Positions 25,927-35,713 of a stretch of 64,000 bases of DNA are shown piece by piece (positions within the stretch are counted from its first letter, which is position 1; every line of letters begins with the position of its first letter). The position numbers were made by a program, and so were the translations under genes. The notes beneath the pieces are model-generated. The model saw only the letters and a program-made list of their open reading frames with translations, did no database searches and was not told the origin of the DNA. The stretch comes from Pedobacter boryungensis (GTDB lineage Bacteria; Bacteroidota; Bacteroidia; Sphingobacteriales; Sphingobacteriaceae), in assembly GCF_013204825.1 (NCBI RefSeq), contig NZ_JABMKV010000003.1:310001-374000 (forward strand), in the 5' to 3' direction.

Positions 25927-26925
25927 TTAAATATTATATATATCAGCTTTATAACGACTCAGATTATCTGGGTTCTTAAACCATTCGATAGTTTCGGCCA
26001 ATCCATTTTTTAAGTCATATTTCGGTGCCCATGATGTATTTTTTTGCAATTTCTCTTTTGATCCATAGAGCCTAAAAACTTCAGATTTTTCTGGCCTTAG
26101 GCGCTGGCTATCCGAAATCACTTTTGCATTAGGATTAATCTGATTTATCAATTCTTTAGCTAGATCTTCAACCGAAATCTCACTTTGGGTAGCAATATTA
26201 CAATCATGCCCAATTAAGGTGTCTGATTTAGCTATTTCGATAAATCCGTTAGCAGTATCTTTAACATAAACAATATCTCTTGTAGGTGTTAAATCGCCTA
26301 GTTTAATTTCTTCAATACCATTTAATAATTGTGTTATTATTGTTGGAATTACTGCTCTAGCTGATTGCCTTGGGCCATAAGTATTAAATGGTCTTACAAT
26401 AGTTAATGGCAAATCGAAACTTCTATAAAAAGAATCTGCGATACTATCGGCACCAATTTTGGATGCAGAATATGGAGATTGGGGTTGGCGTGGATGTTTC
26501 TCGTCTATAGGAATGTACTGAGCCGTACCATAAACTTCAGATGTAGAAGTTACCAATATTCTCTCAACGCCCAAATCTTTAGCAGCCTGAACAATGTTTA
26601 GTGTGCCCTTTACATTGGTATCTATATATGATTCTGGAGAGTGATAGGAAAATGGTATAGCTATCAGTGCTGCTAAATGAAAAACAACATCAATACCTTC
26701 CATTGCAGTTCTAACACCATTTGTATCCCTAATATCACCTGTAAAAACTTCAATTTTTGATAGTTTATCTTTTGGCAAAGTATCTAACCACCCCCAACTG
26801 TTAAATGAATTATAATAACAAAATGCTCTTATATTGCAATTAATAGCTAATAGTTCTTCTACCAAATGTGAGCCAATAAATCCATCAGCTCCTGTTACTA
26901 AAATATTCTTACCTGTAAGTTCCAT
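25927..26925 (-). CDS. legB: LegB-type nucleotide-HexNAc 4,6-dehydratase
   Basis: Extended SDR of 332 residues that makes a 4-keto-6-deoxy HexNAc nucleotide, the first committed step of legionaminic acid synthesis. GADGFIGSH (12-20) binds NAD. The stretch CYYNSFNSWGWLDTL after the second strand is characteristic of LegB. VTSTSEVYG at 125-133 and Y152/K156 in SPYSASK form the active site. NTYGPRQSARAVIPTII is a substrate loop. It starts the pathway block downstream of wzz (3-base gap) and precedes neuA. No LegC aminotransferase follows, unlike known legionaminic operons. Identification of the dehydratase is strong; nucleotide preference is unknown. Confidence 0.9.
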   Translation of the reverse strand: MELTGKNILVTGADGFIGSHLVEELLAINCNIRAFCYYNSFNSWGWLDTLPKDKLSKIEVFTGDIRDTNGVRTAMEGIDVVFHLAALIAIPFSYHSPESYIDTNVKGTLNIVQAAKDLGVERILVTSTSEVYGTAQYIPIDEKHPRQPQSPYSASKIGADSIADSFYRSFDLPLTIVRPFNTYGPRQSARAVIPTIITQLLNGIEEIKLGDLTPTRDIVYVKDTANGFIEIAKSDTLIGHDCNIATQSEISVEDLAKELINQINPNAKVISDSQRLRPEKSEVFRLYGSKEKLQKNTSWAPKYDLKNGLAETIEWFKNPDNLSRYKADIYNI

Positions 26926-26928
26926 TAA

Positions 26929-28002
26929 TTAGTTTAAAATATCTTTAAATATCCTTTTTAGTGTTAAAGTTAAAATTGTCAAAAACCCAAATAGTATTCC
27001 GCCTAGCAAGGCACCTTTTACTTTACCAAATCTTTCTACTTGTAATGGAAATATTGGCTCATCGATTACCTGAATTAGTGGTGTTTCTTTAAGGAGCGTT
27101 ATTTTCGACAATTCTAAATTCTTTAAGAATTCTGCTAGAATAGCCTTATTTGTTTCGGCAGAAAATTGTGCTCTTTGTACTGGTGCCACGCGTTGTGAAA
27201 GTCTTGTAGGGTTTAAATTAGGTGTTGCATCAGTAACTTTTGCGGCTGTAGATATAGCTCCATTCATTACCAGTCTAACCGAATCTGTTTTATGCTGCAA
27301 AATATTTACATTATCGATTGATTTCTTTGTTTTGGTCCGCACGTAAAAATCGTTTACGTTTTTTACGATTTGATCATTGAACTCTTTTGCAAAGAATTCA
27401 TTTTTCGATTTTACATCAACTTTAATGATACTTAGTTCAGGATCCGGCTTATCAACGAAGAGATAATTTTTATTGATATCAATTACGATACTAGAAATGA
27501 TACTATCTCTAACACGATTTTTCTGAGTTAAAGTTTCTTTAAAATTAATGTCCTTTAAATTCGGGTTATCTTTCCATATTGATTTTAAATCATTAAATTC
27601 AATATATGCATCTATCAATAATTTTTTCTTACCATTAAAATCTACCTCACTTAATAAGGTTTCCTCAACCATCTTTCGTGATTTGTAAAGTTTGATAATA
27701 TTATCTCCATGAAAAAGATCACCACCACCGCTTCCTAAATTAATCCCAGCAATAGATGCTAGACTTCCAATATTACCTAGTGCTCCCTGAGAAGACCCCT
27801 CTTCTAGTACAAAATTAGTAGTGGCGGTATAAATTGCTTTTTTTTTAGCGGCATAAAAATAACCAAAAACGCTTCCTAAAATACCAAAAAATAAAATAAT
27901 GAACCCCTTAGATAGTATAAAACGAAATCCTCTCCCTAATTTAAGTAGGAGTTCCTTTAAAGTTATTTCATCTGAAGTTTTACCCTGATTATCGACTGTC
28001 AT
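26929..28002 (-). CDS. Wzz/GumC-type polysaccharide chain-length determinant
   Basis: A 357-residue inner-membrane protein with an N-terminal helix near residues 33-50 (GFIILFFGILGSVFGYFYA) and a C-terminal helix near 330-350 (GALLGGILFGFLTILTLTL). Between them is a periplasmic, coiled-coil-rich domain. This two-helix topology and the RFGKVKGALLGG approach to the second helix are those of Wzz polysaccharide co-polymerases. There is no cytoplasmic tyrosine kinase domain, so it is not a full Wzc. It follows the Wza-like gene by 65 bases and likely controls chain length and works with that channel. Lipoprotein or adhesin roles are unlikely. Confidence 0.87.
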   Translation of the reverse strand: MTVDNQGKTSDEITLKELLLKLGRGFRFILSKGFIILFFGILGSVFGYFYAAKKKAIYTATTNFVLEEGSSQGALGNIGSLASIAGINLGSGGGDLFHGDNIIKLYKSRKMVEETLLSEVDFNGKKKLLIDAYIEFNDLKSIWKDNPNLKDINFKETLTQKNRVRDSIISSIVIDINKNYLFVDKPDPELSIIKVDVKSKNEFFAKEFNDQIVKNVNDFYVRTKTKKSIDNVNILQHKTDSVRLVMNGAISTAAKVTDATPNLNPTRLSQRVAPVQRAQFSAETNKAILAEFLKNLELSKITLLKETPLIQVIDEPIFPLQVERFGKVKGALLGGILFGFLTILTLTLKRIFKDILN

Positions 28003-28067
28003 TACTTAAAATAATTTGTTTATAAATACAATGGAATGCTATTCGCTATTTAAATTTCTAATACAAT

Positions 28068-30527
28068 TTATTTTAACAAACTCACAATAATAGCACCCAA
28101 AGAAGCGATTGCAGTACCTATGCCAATCCAAGCTTGAGCATTTAAAGGTTGTTTATCTGCGGCTTTTGGAACAAAAATCTCAGCTCCAGGCTTAATTCTT
28201 GGATAATTATTAAAAAACAAAAACTTCTTAGCTCCAGCAGCTGTACCATTCGCATATTTTACATAAGCCTTATTTTTAAGTGCCTTATCAGTAAAACCAC
28301 CCGCACCATTTATATAATCTTTGAAACTTTTCCCAGTTAGATAAACAATACTGTTTGGACTTAGCACTTCTCCTGTAACTTTAACAACCTGCAATTGACG
28401 TGGAATACGAATAATATCTCCATCTTCTACAATTAGATCTTGTTTAGAAAGTGGTTTTTCTAAAATAGCTGTAAGATTAATTCCTACCAAATCAGATTGA
28501 ATAAGCTTTTGTTCTACTTCTGTTGTTAATGTATCTTTTACCCCTGCTTCCTGTATGCGTTTTAAACTTAACAACTTTTTCTCTTCCTCTTCTTTATTAT
28601 TAATTGCATTTTTATCTGTAGGATTGACGTTGTCAGCACCAGGTCTTTTTAATGAAGCTCCATCTGTATACGCTGATGGGGTTAAGCCTCCTGCTCGTTT
28701 AATCAAATCAGATATTCGCTCATTCTTTTTCATAATTGTATAAGGGCCTGGATAAAGAACTTCACCCTCAATTATTACTTGTTTTTGTACTTGATATCCT
28801 GTAGAACTACGAACAGAAATTACATCGAATGGTTTTAAGATAACACGATCTCCTATAATTTTTAAATTTTGATCTACATTAACTGTAATGACTTGAGCAG
28901 TACGAGCAGATGCCGAACTTGCATCACTATTTTTGATTCTTCTAGAAATTTCAATTCGTTTGGCTGTTGCCCCTTCTTTGAAACCCCCAGCCATTTGAAT
29001 AACTGACTCTAAACTCATACTATCCGCATAGTTGAATACACCTGGAGCTCTTACTTCACCTTGAATAGTAATTTTATATTCATCTCGTAAGTCAAAAATA
29101 GAAGAAATTGTAACTTTATCTTCACGTTGTAATGAAATATCAGTTATGGTTCCGGCCATAAGCTTAGCTACATCAAACGAAATTAGGCTTGGTGTATTAT
29201 CAGCATTTAAACGATTAATATATCCTCTATTTAAAAAAGCATCTTCAGTTAAACCCGCAGCTTTATTAATCAATGCTTTTAAGGTTAAACCCTTCTCTAA
29301 TTCATATTGACCTGGCCTAAAAACTGCTCCTTCAATTTCAACCCGGTTTTCGAAACGATCCAAAATAGGCTCTACCAAATAGACATCTCCATTTTTTGGT
29401 ATATAAGTATTAAATGCTGATGAAGAAATATCGCTAATTCGACGTTCTTTATCTGTATTTTGAAAGTTTTTAATTTGAGCAGTATACGCTTTTGGTGTGA
29501 AGCCACTAGCAAAATTTATTACATCTTGCAAGCTTTCTCCATTTTTAACTTCAAATAAAGCAGGTTGAACAACTTCTCCTTGAATTTCAACTCTTTTTTC
29601 AAATACTGGAATGTAAATTACATCCTGATCCTGCAGACGAATATTAGCTCTTTGAATTCCAGCTAATAAAAAGTCATAAACATCTACTGTTGAAACAACT
29701 TTATTGTTTCTTATTACTTGAATATTACGATAGGATCCATTTGTAGATGGCCCTCCAGAAGCACCTAAAGCATTATAAACAGTAGATAGTGATGATATAG
29801 TGTACGTTCCAGCTTTAACAACCTGACCAGTAATTGTTACTTTAATGCTTCTAATATTGCCTAAATTAACTGCTACAGTTGTCCGACCAGAGCGCAATGC
29901 TGGATAAGTAGAAGACATTAAAGAACGAATTTTAGAAGCAGCTTGTTCAATACTTAATCCACCAACAGCAATTCTTCCTACAAATTCTAAATTTATAATT
30001 CCTTCTGGACTTACTTGCAAATTATACGTCTTTTCATTATCACCAGTTAAATCAATGATTAATTTATCATCTGGGCCAATAATATATCCTTTTGGTGTAG
30101 CGATGCGTAAATTTGGTTCGAAAGTAATATTTCCATTTCGAAATAAATCTGAACCAAAAATTTTAGGGGTTAAACTTTCATTCTTCCTGTTTTTTCCAAC
30201 TGTATCTGCAACAATTGATTGATCTTCATTATAGGTTCTATTAGTTGAGGAAGATTGATCAGAATTATTTTGATTTCGAAGTTTCTCTACACGGAGTTTA
30301 AATTTTCGTACCTCTTCTGCTTTCATTCCACGAGCTAAAGCCATTTGTTCCAATTGAGCTTCACTCGTAAAACCAATAGATTCCCCTTGCTTTACGATTT
30401 CTAAAATCCGCGTATCAGAAAGTTCATCTACTTTAACGTTTGCATAATTACTTTGTGCTAAAACAGTGCTGTTAAAGCTTAAAATAACCAACAAAATCGT
30501 GAATAATTGAAGTATGTTTTTTTTCAT
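28068..30527 (-). CDS. Wza-like polysaccharide export protein with multiple SLBB domains
   Basis: Outer-membrane/periplasmic export component of 819 residues from the ATG at 30525-30527; an in-frame TTG nine codons upstream is less likely. A signal peptide (ILQLFTILLVILSFNSTVLAQ) is followed by a disordered linker. The PES domain has GYIIGPDDKLIIDLTG near residue 155, and at least five SLBB repeats follow (VTITGQVVKAGTY, VEIQGEVVQPALF, VEIEGAVFRPGQY, ITIQGEVRAPGVF, VIIEGEVLYPGPY, VKVTGEVLSPNS). It ends in a hydrophobic helix (WIGIGTAIASLGAIIVSLL). No lipobox is seen. Long SLBB arrays of this type are typical of Bacteroidota. The gene overlaps none but lies tightly after gmd. Confidence 0.9.
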   Translation of the reverse strand: MKKNILQLFTILLVILSFNSTVLAQSNYANVKVDELSDTRILEIVKQGESIGFTSEAQLEQMALARGMKAEEVRKFKLRVEKLRNQNNSDQSSSTNRTYNEDQSIVADTVGKNRKNESLTPKIFGSDLFRNGNITFEPNLRIATPKGYIIGPDDKLIIDLTGDNEKTYNLQVSPEGIINLEFVGRIAVGGLSIEQAASKIRSLMSSTYPALRSGRTTVAVNLGNIRSIKVTITGQVVKAGTYTISSLSTVYNALGASGGPSTNGSYRNIQVIRNNKVVSTVDVYDFLLAGIQRANIRLQDQDVIYIPVFEKRVEIQGEVVQPALFEVKNGESLQDVINFASGFTPKAYTAQIKNFQNTDKERRISDISSSAFNTYIPKNGDVYLVEPILDRFENRVEIEGAVFRPGQYELEKGLTLKALINKAAGLTEDAFLNRGYINRLNADNTPSLISFDVAKLMAGTITDISLQREDKVTISSIFDLRDEYKITIQGEVRAPGVFNYADSMSLESVIQMAGGFKEGATAKRIEISRRIKNSDASSASARTAQVITVNVDQNLKIIGDRVILKPFDVISVRSSTGYQVQKQVIIEGEVLYPGPYTIMKKNERISDLIKRAGGLTPSAYTDGASLKRPGADNVNPTDKNAINNKEEEEKKLLSLKRIQEAGVKDTLTTEVEQKLIQSDLVGINLTAILEKPLSKQDLIVEDGDIIRIPRQLQVVKVTGEVLSPNSIVYLTGKSFKDYINGAGGFTDKALKNKAYVKYANGTAAGAKKFLFFNNYPRIKPGAEIFVPKAADKQPLNAQAWIGIGTAIASLGAIIVSLLK

Positions 30528-30546
30528 AAGTTTCTGTAAGATTAAT

Positions 30547-31683
30547 CTACTCAAAATAATTTAGAGTCCTGAACGCTCCTTCTTTTAAGTATTCATCCTT
30601 TTTCATTAAATGTAAATCTGATTGCATCATATCTTTTACTAATGCTGGTAAATCATATTTTGGTTCCCATCCTAATTGGGTTTTTGACTTAGTTGGGTCA
30701 CCTAATAACAAGTCAACTTCAGTTGGCCTGAAATATTTCGGGTCTACTTTAACAACCGTCATGCCTAGTTTTAAGCTATCTTCATTTAGGCCTAAGCTTT
30801 TAATTTTTACTTGATCGATATCTATAATTACTCCTTGTTCATTGGCGTCTTTTCCACTAAACTCGATATCAATACCTAACTCTGCAAAACTCATACGAAC
30901 AAAGTCACGAACTGTGGTGGTCACCCCCGTTGCAATTACAAAATCTTCTGCTTTTTCTTGCTGCAGAATTAACCACATTGCCTCAATATAATCTTTAGCA
31001 TGTCCCCAATCCCGTTGAGCAGAAAGATTTCCTAAGTATAAGCAATTTTGCAACCCCAAAGCAATTTTACAAGCTGCCCTTGTAATTTTACGGGTTACAA
31101 AAGTTTCTCCTCTTAAAGGACTTTCATGATTAAATAGAATTCCATTACATGCAAACATACCATAAGCTTCACGGTAATTAACTGTAATCCAATAACCATA
31201 AATTTTAGCTACTGCATATGGCGAACGCGGATAAAAAGGAGTGGTTTCGCTTTGAGGTACAGCTTGAACCAATCCATATAATTCAGATGTAGAAGCCTGG
31301 TAAATTTTTGTTTTTTTTGCTAGACCCAAAATTCTCACAGCTTCTAATAACCGTAAAGTACCAATTCCATCTGCATTAGCAGTGTATTCTGGCATTTCAA
31401 AACTTACTTGAACATGGCTCATGGCGGCCAAATTGTAAATTTCATCTGGTTGTGTTTCTTGAATAATCCGTATAAGATTTGTAGAATCTGTTAAATCACC
31501 ATAATGCAATTTAAAATGCACATTATTTTCATGCTGATCTTGATATAAATGATCTATTCTATCAGTGTTGAACAAAGATGAACGTCTTTTAATACCATGC
31601 ACAAAATATCCTTTTTTCAACAAAAACTCGGCTAAATAAGCTCCATCTTGGCCAGTAACTCCGGTAATAAGTGCAACTTTCAT
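30547..31683 (-). CDS. gmd: GDP-mannose 4,6-dehydratase
   Basis: Converts GDP-D-mannose to GDP-4-keto-6-deoxy-D-mannose with bound NADP. The 378-residue product starts [25 protein letters not shown], followed by [49 protein letters not shown] and [12 protein letters not shown], all near-invariant in Gmd. No GDP-fucose synthase, GDP-rhamnose reductase or perosamine synthase is recognisable in this window. The end product may be made elsewhere or by one of the two unassigned SDRs. A strong -7 promoter motif lies about 30 bases upstream. Confidence 0.96.
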   Translation of the reverse strand: MKVALITGVTGQDGAYLAEFLLKKGYFVHGIKRRSSLFNTDRIDHLYQDQHENNVHFKLHYGDLTDSTNLIRIIQETQPDEIYNLAAMSHVQVSFEMPEYTANADGIGTLRLLEAVRILGLAKKTKIYQASTSELYGLVQAVPQSETTPFYPRSPYAVAKIYGYWITVNYREAYGMFACNGILFNHESPLRGETFVTRKITRAACKIALGLQNCLYLGNLSAQRDWGHAKDYIEAMWLILQQEKAEDFVIATGVTTTVRDFVRMSFAELGIDIEFSGKDANEQGVIIDIDQVKIKSLGLNEDSLKLGMTVVKVDPKYFRPTEVDLLLGDPTKSKTQLGWEPKYDLPALVKDMMQSDLHLMKKDEYLKEGAFRTLNYFE

Positions 31684-31711
31684 AGATTAATTAAACGGTT
31701 TTTCACAATTG

Positions 31712-31719
31712 CAAACATA
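31712..31719 (-). promoter_or_regulatory. Candidate -7 promoter element upstream of gmd
   Basis: The minus strand reads TATGTTTG, an exact TAnnTTTG match, 28 bases before the gmd ATG in the 58-base gap after rmlA. It could start a transcript through gmd, the export genes and the nonulosonate block. A -33 TTTG is not evident. Activity is inferred. Confidence 0.42.
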
Positions 31720-31741
31720 CAGATTATCTAATAGAAAATTA

Positions 31742-32602
31742 TCACTTAATGATTTTCAGCAAATACTCACCATAACCACTTTTTATTAATGGTGTTGCAA
31801 TTTTTCTCAATTGTTCATCGTTAATGAAACCCATACGATATGCTATTTCTTCAATGCATCCTATTTTCAAACCTTGGCGCTCTTCTATAATTTGAACAAA
31901 TTGTCCTGCCTGCATTAATGAGGTAAAAGTTCCTGTATCTAGCCAGGCAGTTCCCCGACTTAACACACCTACTTTTAATTTACCTTGTTCTAAATATACT
32001 TTGTTTACATCGGTAATTTCATATTCTCCACGAGGTGATGGTTTGATATTTTTAGCAATATCAACCACTGAATTATCATAAAAATATAAGCCTGGTACTG
32101 CGTAATCTGATTTAGGTTGAGCTGGTTTTTCTTCTATAGAAATTGCATTTTTATCTGTATCAAATTCTACTACGCCATACCTTTCCGGGTCAGAAACTTG
32201 ATAAGCGAATACCACACCTCCATCTGGATCTGAGCTAGCTTGAAGCAACTTTGCCATACCATCACCATGAAAGATATTATCGCCAAGTACTAAGGCTACT
32301 TTATCTTTTCCAATAAATTCCTCCCCAATTACAAAAGCCTGAGCCAAACCATTTGGTTCATGTTGAACCGCATAACTAAATTTGCAGCCTAAATTAGCAC
32401 CATCACCTAATAACTTTTCAAAATTTGGAAGATCATGTGGTGTTGAAATAATTAAAACTTCTTTAATTCCTGCAAGCATTAAAGTTGATAGTGGATAGTA
32501 AATCATGGGTTTATCATAAACCGGCATCATTTGTTTGCTACATGCAAGTGTTAATGGATGTAAGCGTGTTCCGCTACCGCCTGCTAAAATTATTCCTTTC
32601 AT
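31742..32602 (-). CDS. rmlA: Glucose-1-phosphate thymidylyltransferase
   Basis: First enzyme of dTDP-L-rhamnose synthesis (RfbA): dTTP plus glucose-1-phosphate gives dTDP-glucose. The 286-residue protein begins [32 protein letters not shown], the nucleotidyltransferase signature with the catalytic Arg and Lys. [11 protein letters not shown] has the metal-binding Asp and [11 protein letters not shown] the donor Glu-Lys. [16 protein letters not shown] is the C-terminal landmark. It overlaps the rmlD stop by four bases as the last gene of rmlBCDA. Allosteric inhibition by dTDP-rhamnose is known for the family. Confidence 0.96.
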   Translation of the reverse strand: MKGIILAGGSGTRLHPLTLACSKQMMPVYDKPMIYYPLSTLMLAGIKEVLIISTPHDLPNFEKLLGDGANLGCKFSYAVQHEPNGLAQAFVIGEEFIGKDKVALVLGDNIFHGDGMAKLLQASSDPDGGVVFAYQVSDPERYGVVEFDTDKNAISIEEKPAQPKSDYAVPGLYFYDNSVVDIAKNIKPSPRGEYEITDVNKVYLEQGKLKVGVLSRGTAWLDTGTFTSLMQAGQFVQIIEERQGLKIGCIEEIAYRMGFINDEQLRKIATPLIKSGYGEYLLKIIK

Positions 32603-33477
32603 TTTTTATTAATTTGAGATATGATTTCTATTTGTTTAATGCACACCTCTAAACTATGTCTCCAATAAGGAATAGTTAGGTTAAAAGTGCTTTTTATTTT
32701 GTTCTTATCCATTACTGAAAACAATGGTCGTTTAGCTTTAGTTGGATAAGCTGAACCTGGTATAGGATTTAGCTTTAATTTAGTTTTACTAATATCAAAT
32801 ATCGCTTTAGCAAAATCAAACCAAGAAGTTACACCTTCATTGCTATAATGATATAGCCCGTAGTTTTCACTTCCAGAATTAATTATATCGAAAATGACAT
32901 TCGCTAAATCTATGGCATACGTTGGGGTACCAACTTGGTCGGCTATCACATTTAATTCATCTCTTTCTACTCCTAATTTAAGCATTGTCTTAACAAAATT
33001 ATTAGCATACTCCGAGTATAACCAACTGGTACGAATTATAAAATAATTGGTTAAGCATTCAGCAATAGCTAACTCACCATCTAATTTTGTTTGCCCATAT
33101 ACGTTAATAGGTTTAGCAACATCTTCTTCTGTTAATAATTTTACATCATTTCCCTCAAAAACAAAATCTGTAGAAACATGAATTAAAACTGATCCATGTG
33201 TTTTGCATGCATTGGCTAAATTAAATGCGCCAGTTTCATTAACTGCTTTTGCCAATTCTTGTTCATCCTCTGCTTTATCTACAGCAGTATATGCTGCACA
33301 ATTAATCACATAATCGGCCTTTTCGCTCTCGAATAACGCATTTAAAAGGGAGGGATTTAAGATATTAGCTTCTTGCTCCATCAGAAACGAAATAGAGCTA
33401 ATACCTCTTTTATGAGCAACAACTTTAAGGCATTGCCCTAGCTGGCCTCCGGCTCCAATAACTATTATTTTACTCAT
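32599..33477 (-). CDS. rmlD: dTDP-4-dehydrorhamnose reductase
   Basis: Last step of dTDP-L-rhamnose synthesis (RfbD). From the ATG at 33475-33477 the product is 292 residues and starts [16 protein letters not shown], the NADPH-binding motif. An upstream in-frame TTG would only add five residues. [29 protein letters not shown] (here [11 protein letters not shown]) and the active-site YGQTKLDGE (Tyr-x3-Lys) are textbook Rml[18 protein letters not shown] and [14 protein letters not shown] follow. The start overlaps the rmlC stop by 8 bases. Confidence 0.95.
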   Translation of the reverse strand: MSKIIVIGAGGQLGQCLKVVAHKRGISSISFLMEQEANILNPSLLNALFESEKADYVINCAAYTAVDKAEDEQELAKAVNETGAFNLANACKTHGSVLIHVSTDFVFEGNDVKLLTEEDVAKPINVYGQTKLDGELAIAECLTNYFIIRTSWLYSEYANNFVKTMLKLGVERDELNVIADQVGTPTYAIDLANVIFDIINSGSENYGLYHYSNEGVTSWFDFAKAIFDISKTKLKLNPIPGSAYPTKAKRPLFSVMDKNKIKSTFNLTIPYWRHSLEVCIKQIEIISQINKK

Positions 33478-34018
33478 CAGACAGGGATGCAAAAGAATTT
33501 AAAATTAGATCTTTATCAGAAATTAGCTGCTTCTCTTGCGGAATCAACCAATTAATATTTAATGTTGGATCATTATACATTACTCCCTGCTCAGATTCTT
33601 TATTATAAGAATTATCACATTTATAGAAGAACTCAGCTGTTTCACTTAAAACTGCAAAACCATGTAAAAACCCGCGAGGAATATATAATTGCAATTTATT
33701 TTCGGCACTTAATTCTACAGCAACATGTTGACCATAAGTAGGAGATCCCTTTCTTGCATCAACTGCCACATCAAGTACTTTTCCACTTAGCACACGCACT
33801 AATTTAGCTTGTGCGTATTCTCCTTTTTGAGCATGTAGTGCCCTAATTACTCCATAAGATGAGAATGATTGATTGTCTTGAACGAAATTGCATGAAAGAC
33901 CTGTTTTACTTTCAAACACATTTTGATTAAAACTCTCAAAAAAATAACCTCTAGAGTCATCAAATAATCTAGGTTTAATAATTAAACAATCTTTTAGCCC
34001 GGTTTCTTGAATTTCCAT
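33470..34018 (-). CDS. rmlC: dTDP-4-dehydrorhamnose 3,5-epimerase
   Basis: Cupin epimerase of 182 residues (RfbC) inverting C3 and C5 of dTDP-4-keto-6-deoxyglucose. GLKDCLIIKPRLFDDSRGYFFESFNQ is the N-terminal signature. VIRALHAQKGEYAQAKLVRVLSGKVLDVAVDARKGSPTYG contains the catalytic His near residue 62, with RALH where RGLH is usual. LYIPRGFLHGFAVLSETAEFFYKCDN supplies the second conserved His and the active-site Tyr. Order and one-base overlap with rmlB confirm an rmlBCDA operon. Confidence 0.95.
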   Translation of the reverse strand: MEIQETGLKDCLIIKPRLFDDSRGYFFESFNQNVFESKTGLSCNFVQDNQSFSSYGVIRALHAQKGEYAQAKLVRVLSGKVLDVAVDARKGSPTYGQHVAVELSAENKLQLYIPRGFLHGFAVLSETAEFFYKCDNSYNKESEQGVMYNDPTLNINWLIPQEKQLISDKDLILNSFASLSDE

Positions 34019-35070
34019 TAATTAGTATGATATTGTTTAATATAATATGATTGATAATTGCCTGAAGTTACATTATTTAACCAATCTTCATTCTGCAAGT
34101 ACCAATCTACTGTTTTTGCCAAACCCTCTTCAAACTGCAAACTAGGCACCCAATCCAATTCATTCTGTAGCTTGGTAGAGTCTATCGCATAGCGTAAATC
34201 ATGCCCTGCCCTATCGGTTACAAAGGTGATCAATTTTGCAGATTCTCCCTCTGCCCTGCCAAGTTTTTGATCCATTATCTGACATAACAAATGGATTAGA
34301 TCTATGTTCTTCCATTCATTATGGCCCCCGATATTATATGTCTGACCAGTCTTAGCGTTATGGAAGATTACGTCGATCGCCCTTGCATGGTCTTCAACCC
34401 ATAACCAATCGCGTACGTTCTCACCCTTGCCATAAACAGGTACCGGTTTATTATTCTTAATATTGTTTATCGCAAGTGGGATTAACTTTTCTGGAAAATG
34501 GTGCGACCCATAATTATTAGAGCAGTTTGAAATCACCACATCTAAACCATAAGTATCATGGTAGGCTCTCACAAAGTGGTCAGAGCTCGCCTTTGATGCC
34601 GAATATGGACTATGGGGATCGTAGCTGGTACTTTCTGTAAACATCCCTGTTTCTCCCAGGGCACCATAAACTTCATCTGTAGAGACATGGTAGAAACGCT
34701 TATCTGCATACCCACCTTTCCAATATTCCCTTGCTGCGTTCAACAGATTTACAGTTCCTATCACATTGGTCATTACAAAGGCACTTGGATCTGCTATTGA
34801 ACGATCAACATGTGATTCTGCCGCCAAATGGATTACAGCATCAAAATTCTCCGTCTTAAAAAGATTGTTTATTTCTGAGGCATTGGTAATGTCAGCCTTT
34901 ATAAACCTATAATTATTCTTATTTTCAACATCGGTAAGATTGGCCAGATTTCCCGCATAGGTTAGCGCATCTAAGTTGATTATTTCATACTGCGGATAGT
35001 TGTTTACAAATCTGCGGACTACGTGTGAGCCAATAAAACCAGCACCGCCAGTAATTAAAATTTTCTTCAA
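34018..35070 (-). CDS. rmlB: dTDP-glucose 4,6-dehydratase
   Basis: Second step of dTDP-L-rhamnose synthesis (RfbB). The 350-residue SDR has GGAGFIGSHVVRRFV at the N-terminus, HLAAESHVDRSI, VSTDEVYGALGETG (the Thr-Asp-Glu catalytic triad of 4,6-dehydratases) and SPYSASKASSDHFV (Tyr-x3-Lys). NCSNNYGSHHFPEKLIPLAINN is nearly invariant. The start is TTG at 35068-35070, as no ATG is available. It is the first gene of the polysaccharide locus after the housekeeping block, with a 70-base gap to the DUF3109 gene. Confidence 0.96.
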   Translation of the reverse strand: MKKILITGGAGFIGSHVVRRFVNNYPQYEIINLDALTYAGNLANLTDVENKNNYRFIKADITNASEINNLFKTENFDAVIHLAAESHVDRSIADPSAFVMTNVIGTVNLLNAAREYWKGGYADKRFYHVSTDEVYGALGETGMFTESTSYDPHSPYSASKASSDHFVRAYHDTYGLDVVISNCSNNYGSHHFPEKLIPLAINNIKNNKPVPVYGKGENVRDWLWVEDHARAIDVIFHNAKTGQTYNIGGHNEWKNIDLIHLLCQIMDQKLGRAEGESAKLITFVTDRAGHDLRYAIDSTKLQNELDWVPSLQFEEGLAKTVDWYLQNEDWLNNVTSGNYQSYYIKQYHTN

Positions 35071-35140
35071 GGTATTATCAATTAGTTTTAAGTAGTTAAA
35101 TCTTCAACATTAAATATCAATTATAACAATACTACGATTC

Positions 35141-35707
35141 TTACTCTTTTGAATTTACACTATTTTCAAGTTCTGTGTACCATTCCAAACCATATTTTCT
35201 AATTAATGGTTCTTTTAGAAACTGATAAACAGGAACCTTAAGTTCTCTACCAAAAGTACAAGCATCGTGGCAAATATGCCATCTGTCATAATTTAGCACA
35301 TCAAATTCAGGATACTTAGTAATTCGTATCGGGTATAAATGGCACGAAATAGGTTTTTTCCAGTCCACCAAGCCCTGTTCATATGCCTTTTCAATTGCAC
35401 ATTTTGTAATTCCATTTTCAAACGTTACATACGCACATTCATTGTGTACATCTACACATGGGGTAGTTAAGTCGCCATCTGCATCCACCACTGAAGTTCC
35501 TTGTTCTTCAATTGCTTTTATTCCTTTTGGTGCTAATAGATGTTTGATTTTAGGATAAATTTCAGCTAAAATAGCAGTTTCTGCTACTTCTAATGGTGCC
35601 CCCGAATCCCCTTCTACACAACAAATTCCTTTGCACTTGCTTAAATTGCACACAAAGTTTTCACTAATTACATCTTCATGCACTAAAGCACTTTGTACTT
35701 CTATCAT
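35141..35707 (-). CDS. DUF3109 family cysteine-rich protein
   Basis: A 188-residue protein of the DUF3109 family, common in Bacteroidota and of unknown biochemical role. Conserved cysteines are clustered: CNLSKCKGICCVEGDSGAPLEV at residues 21-42, then TPCVDVHNECAY, TKCAIEK, ISCHLYPIRI and WHICHDACTFG. The pattern suggests a bound metal or iron-sulfur centre, as in YkgJ-like CxxxCxxCC proteins. No signal peptide, so cytoplasmic. It lies 6 bases after the DUF3108 gene and marks the conserved edge of the variable polysaccharide locus. Confidence 0.85.
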   Translation of the reverse strand: MIEVQSALVHEDVISENFVCNLSKCKGICCVEGDSGAPLEVAETAILAEIYPKIKHLLAPKGIKAIEEQGTSVVDADGDLTTPCVDVHNECAYVTFENGITKCAIEKAYEQGLVDWKKPISCHLYPIRITKYPEFDVLNYDRWHICHDACTFGRELKVPVYQFLKEPLIRKYGLEWYTELENSVNSKE

Positions 35708-35713
35708 CTTTTA

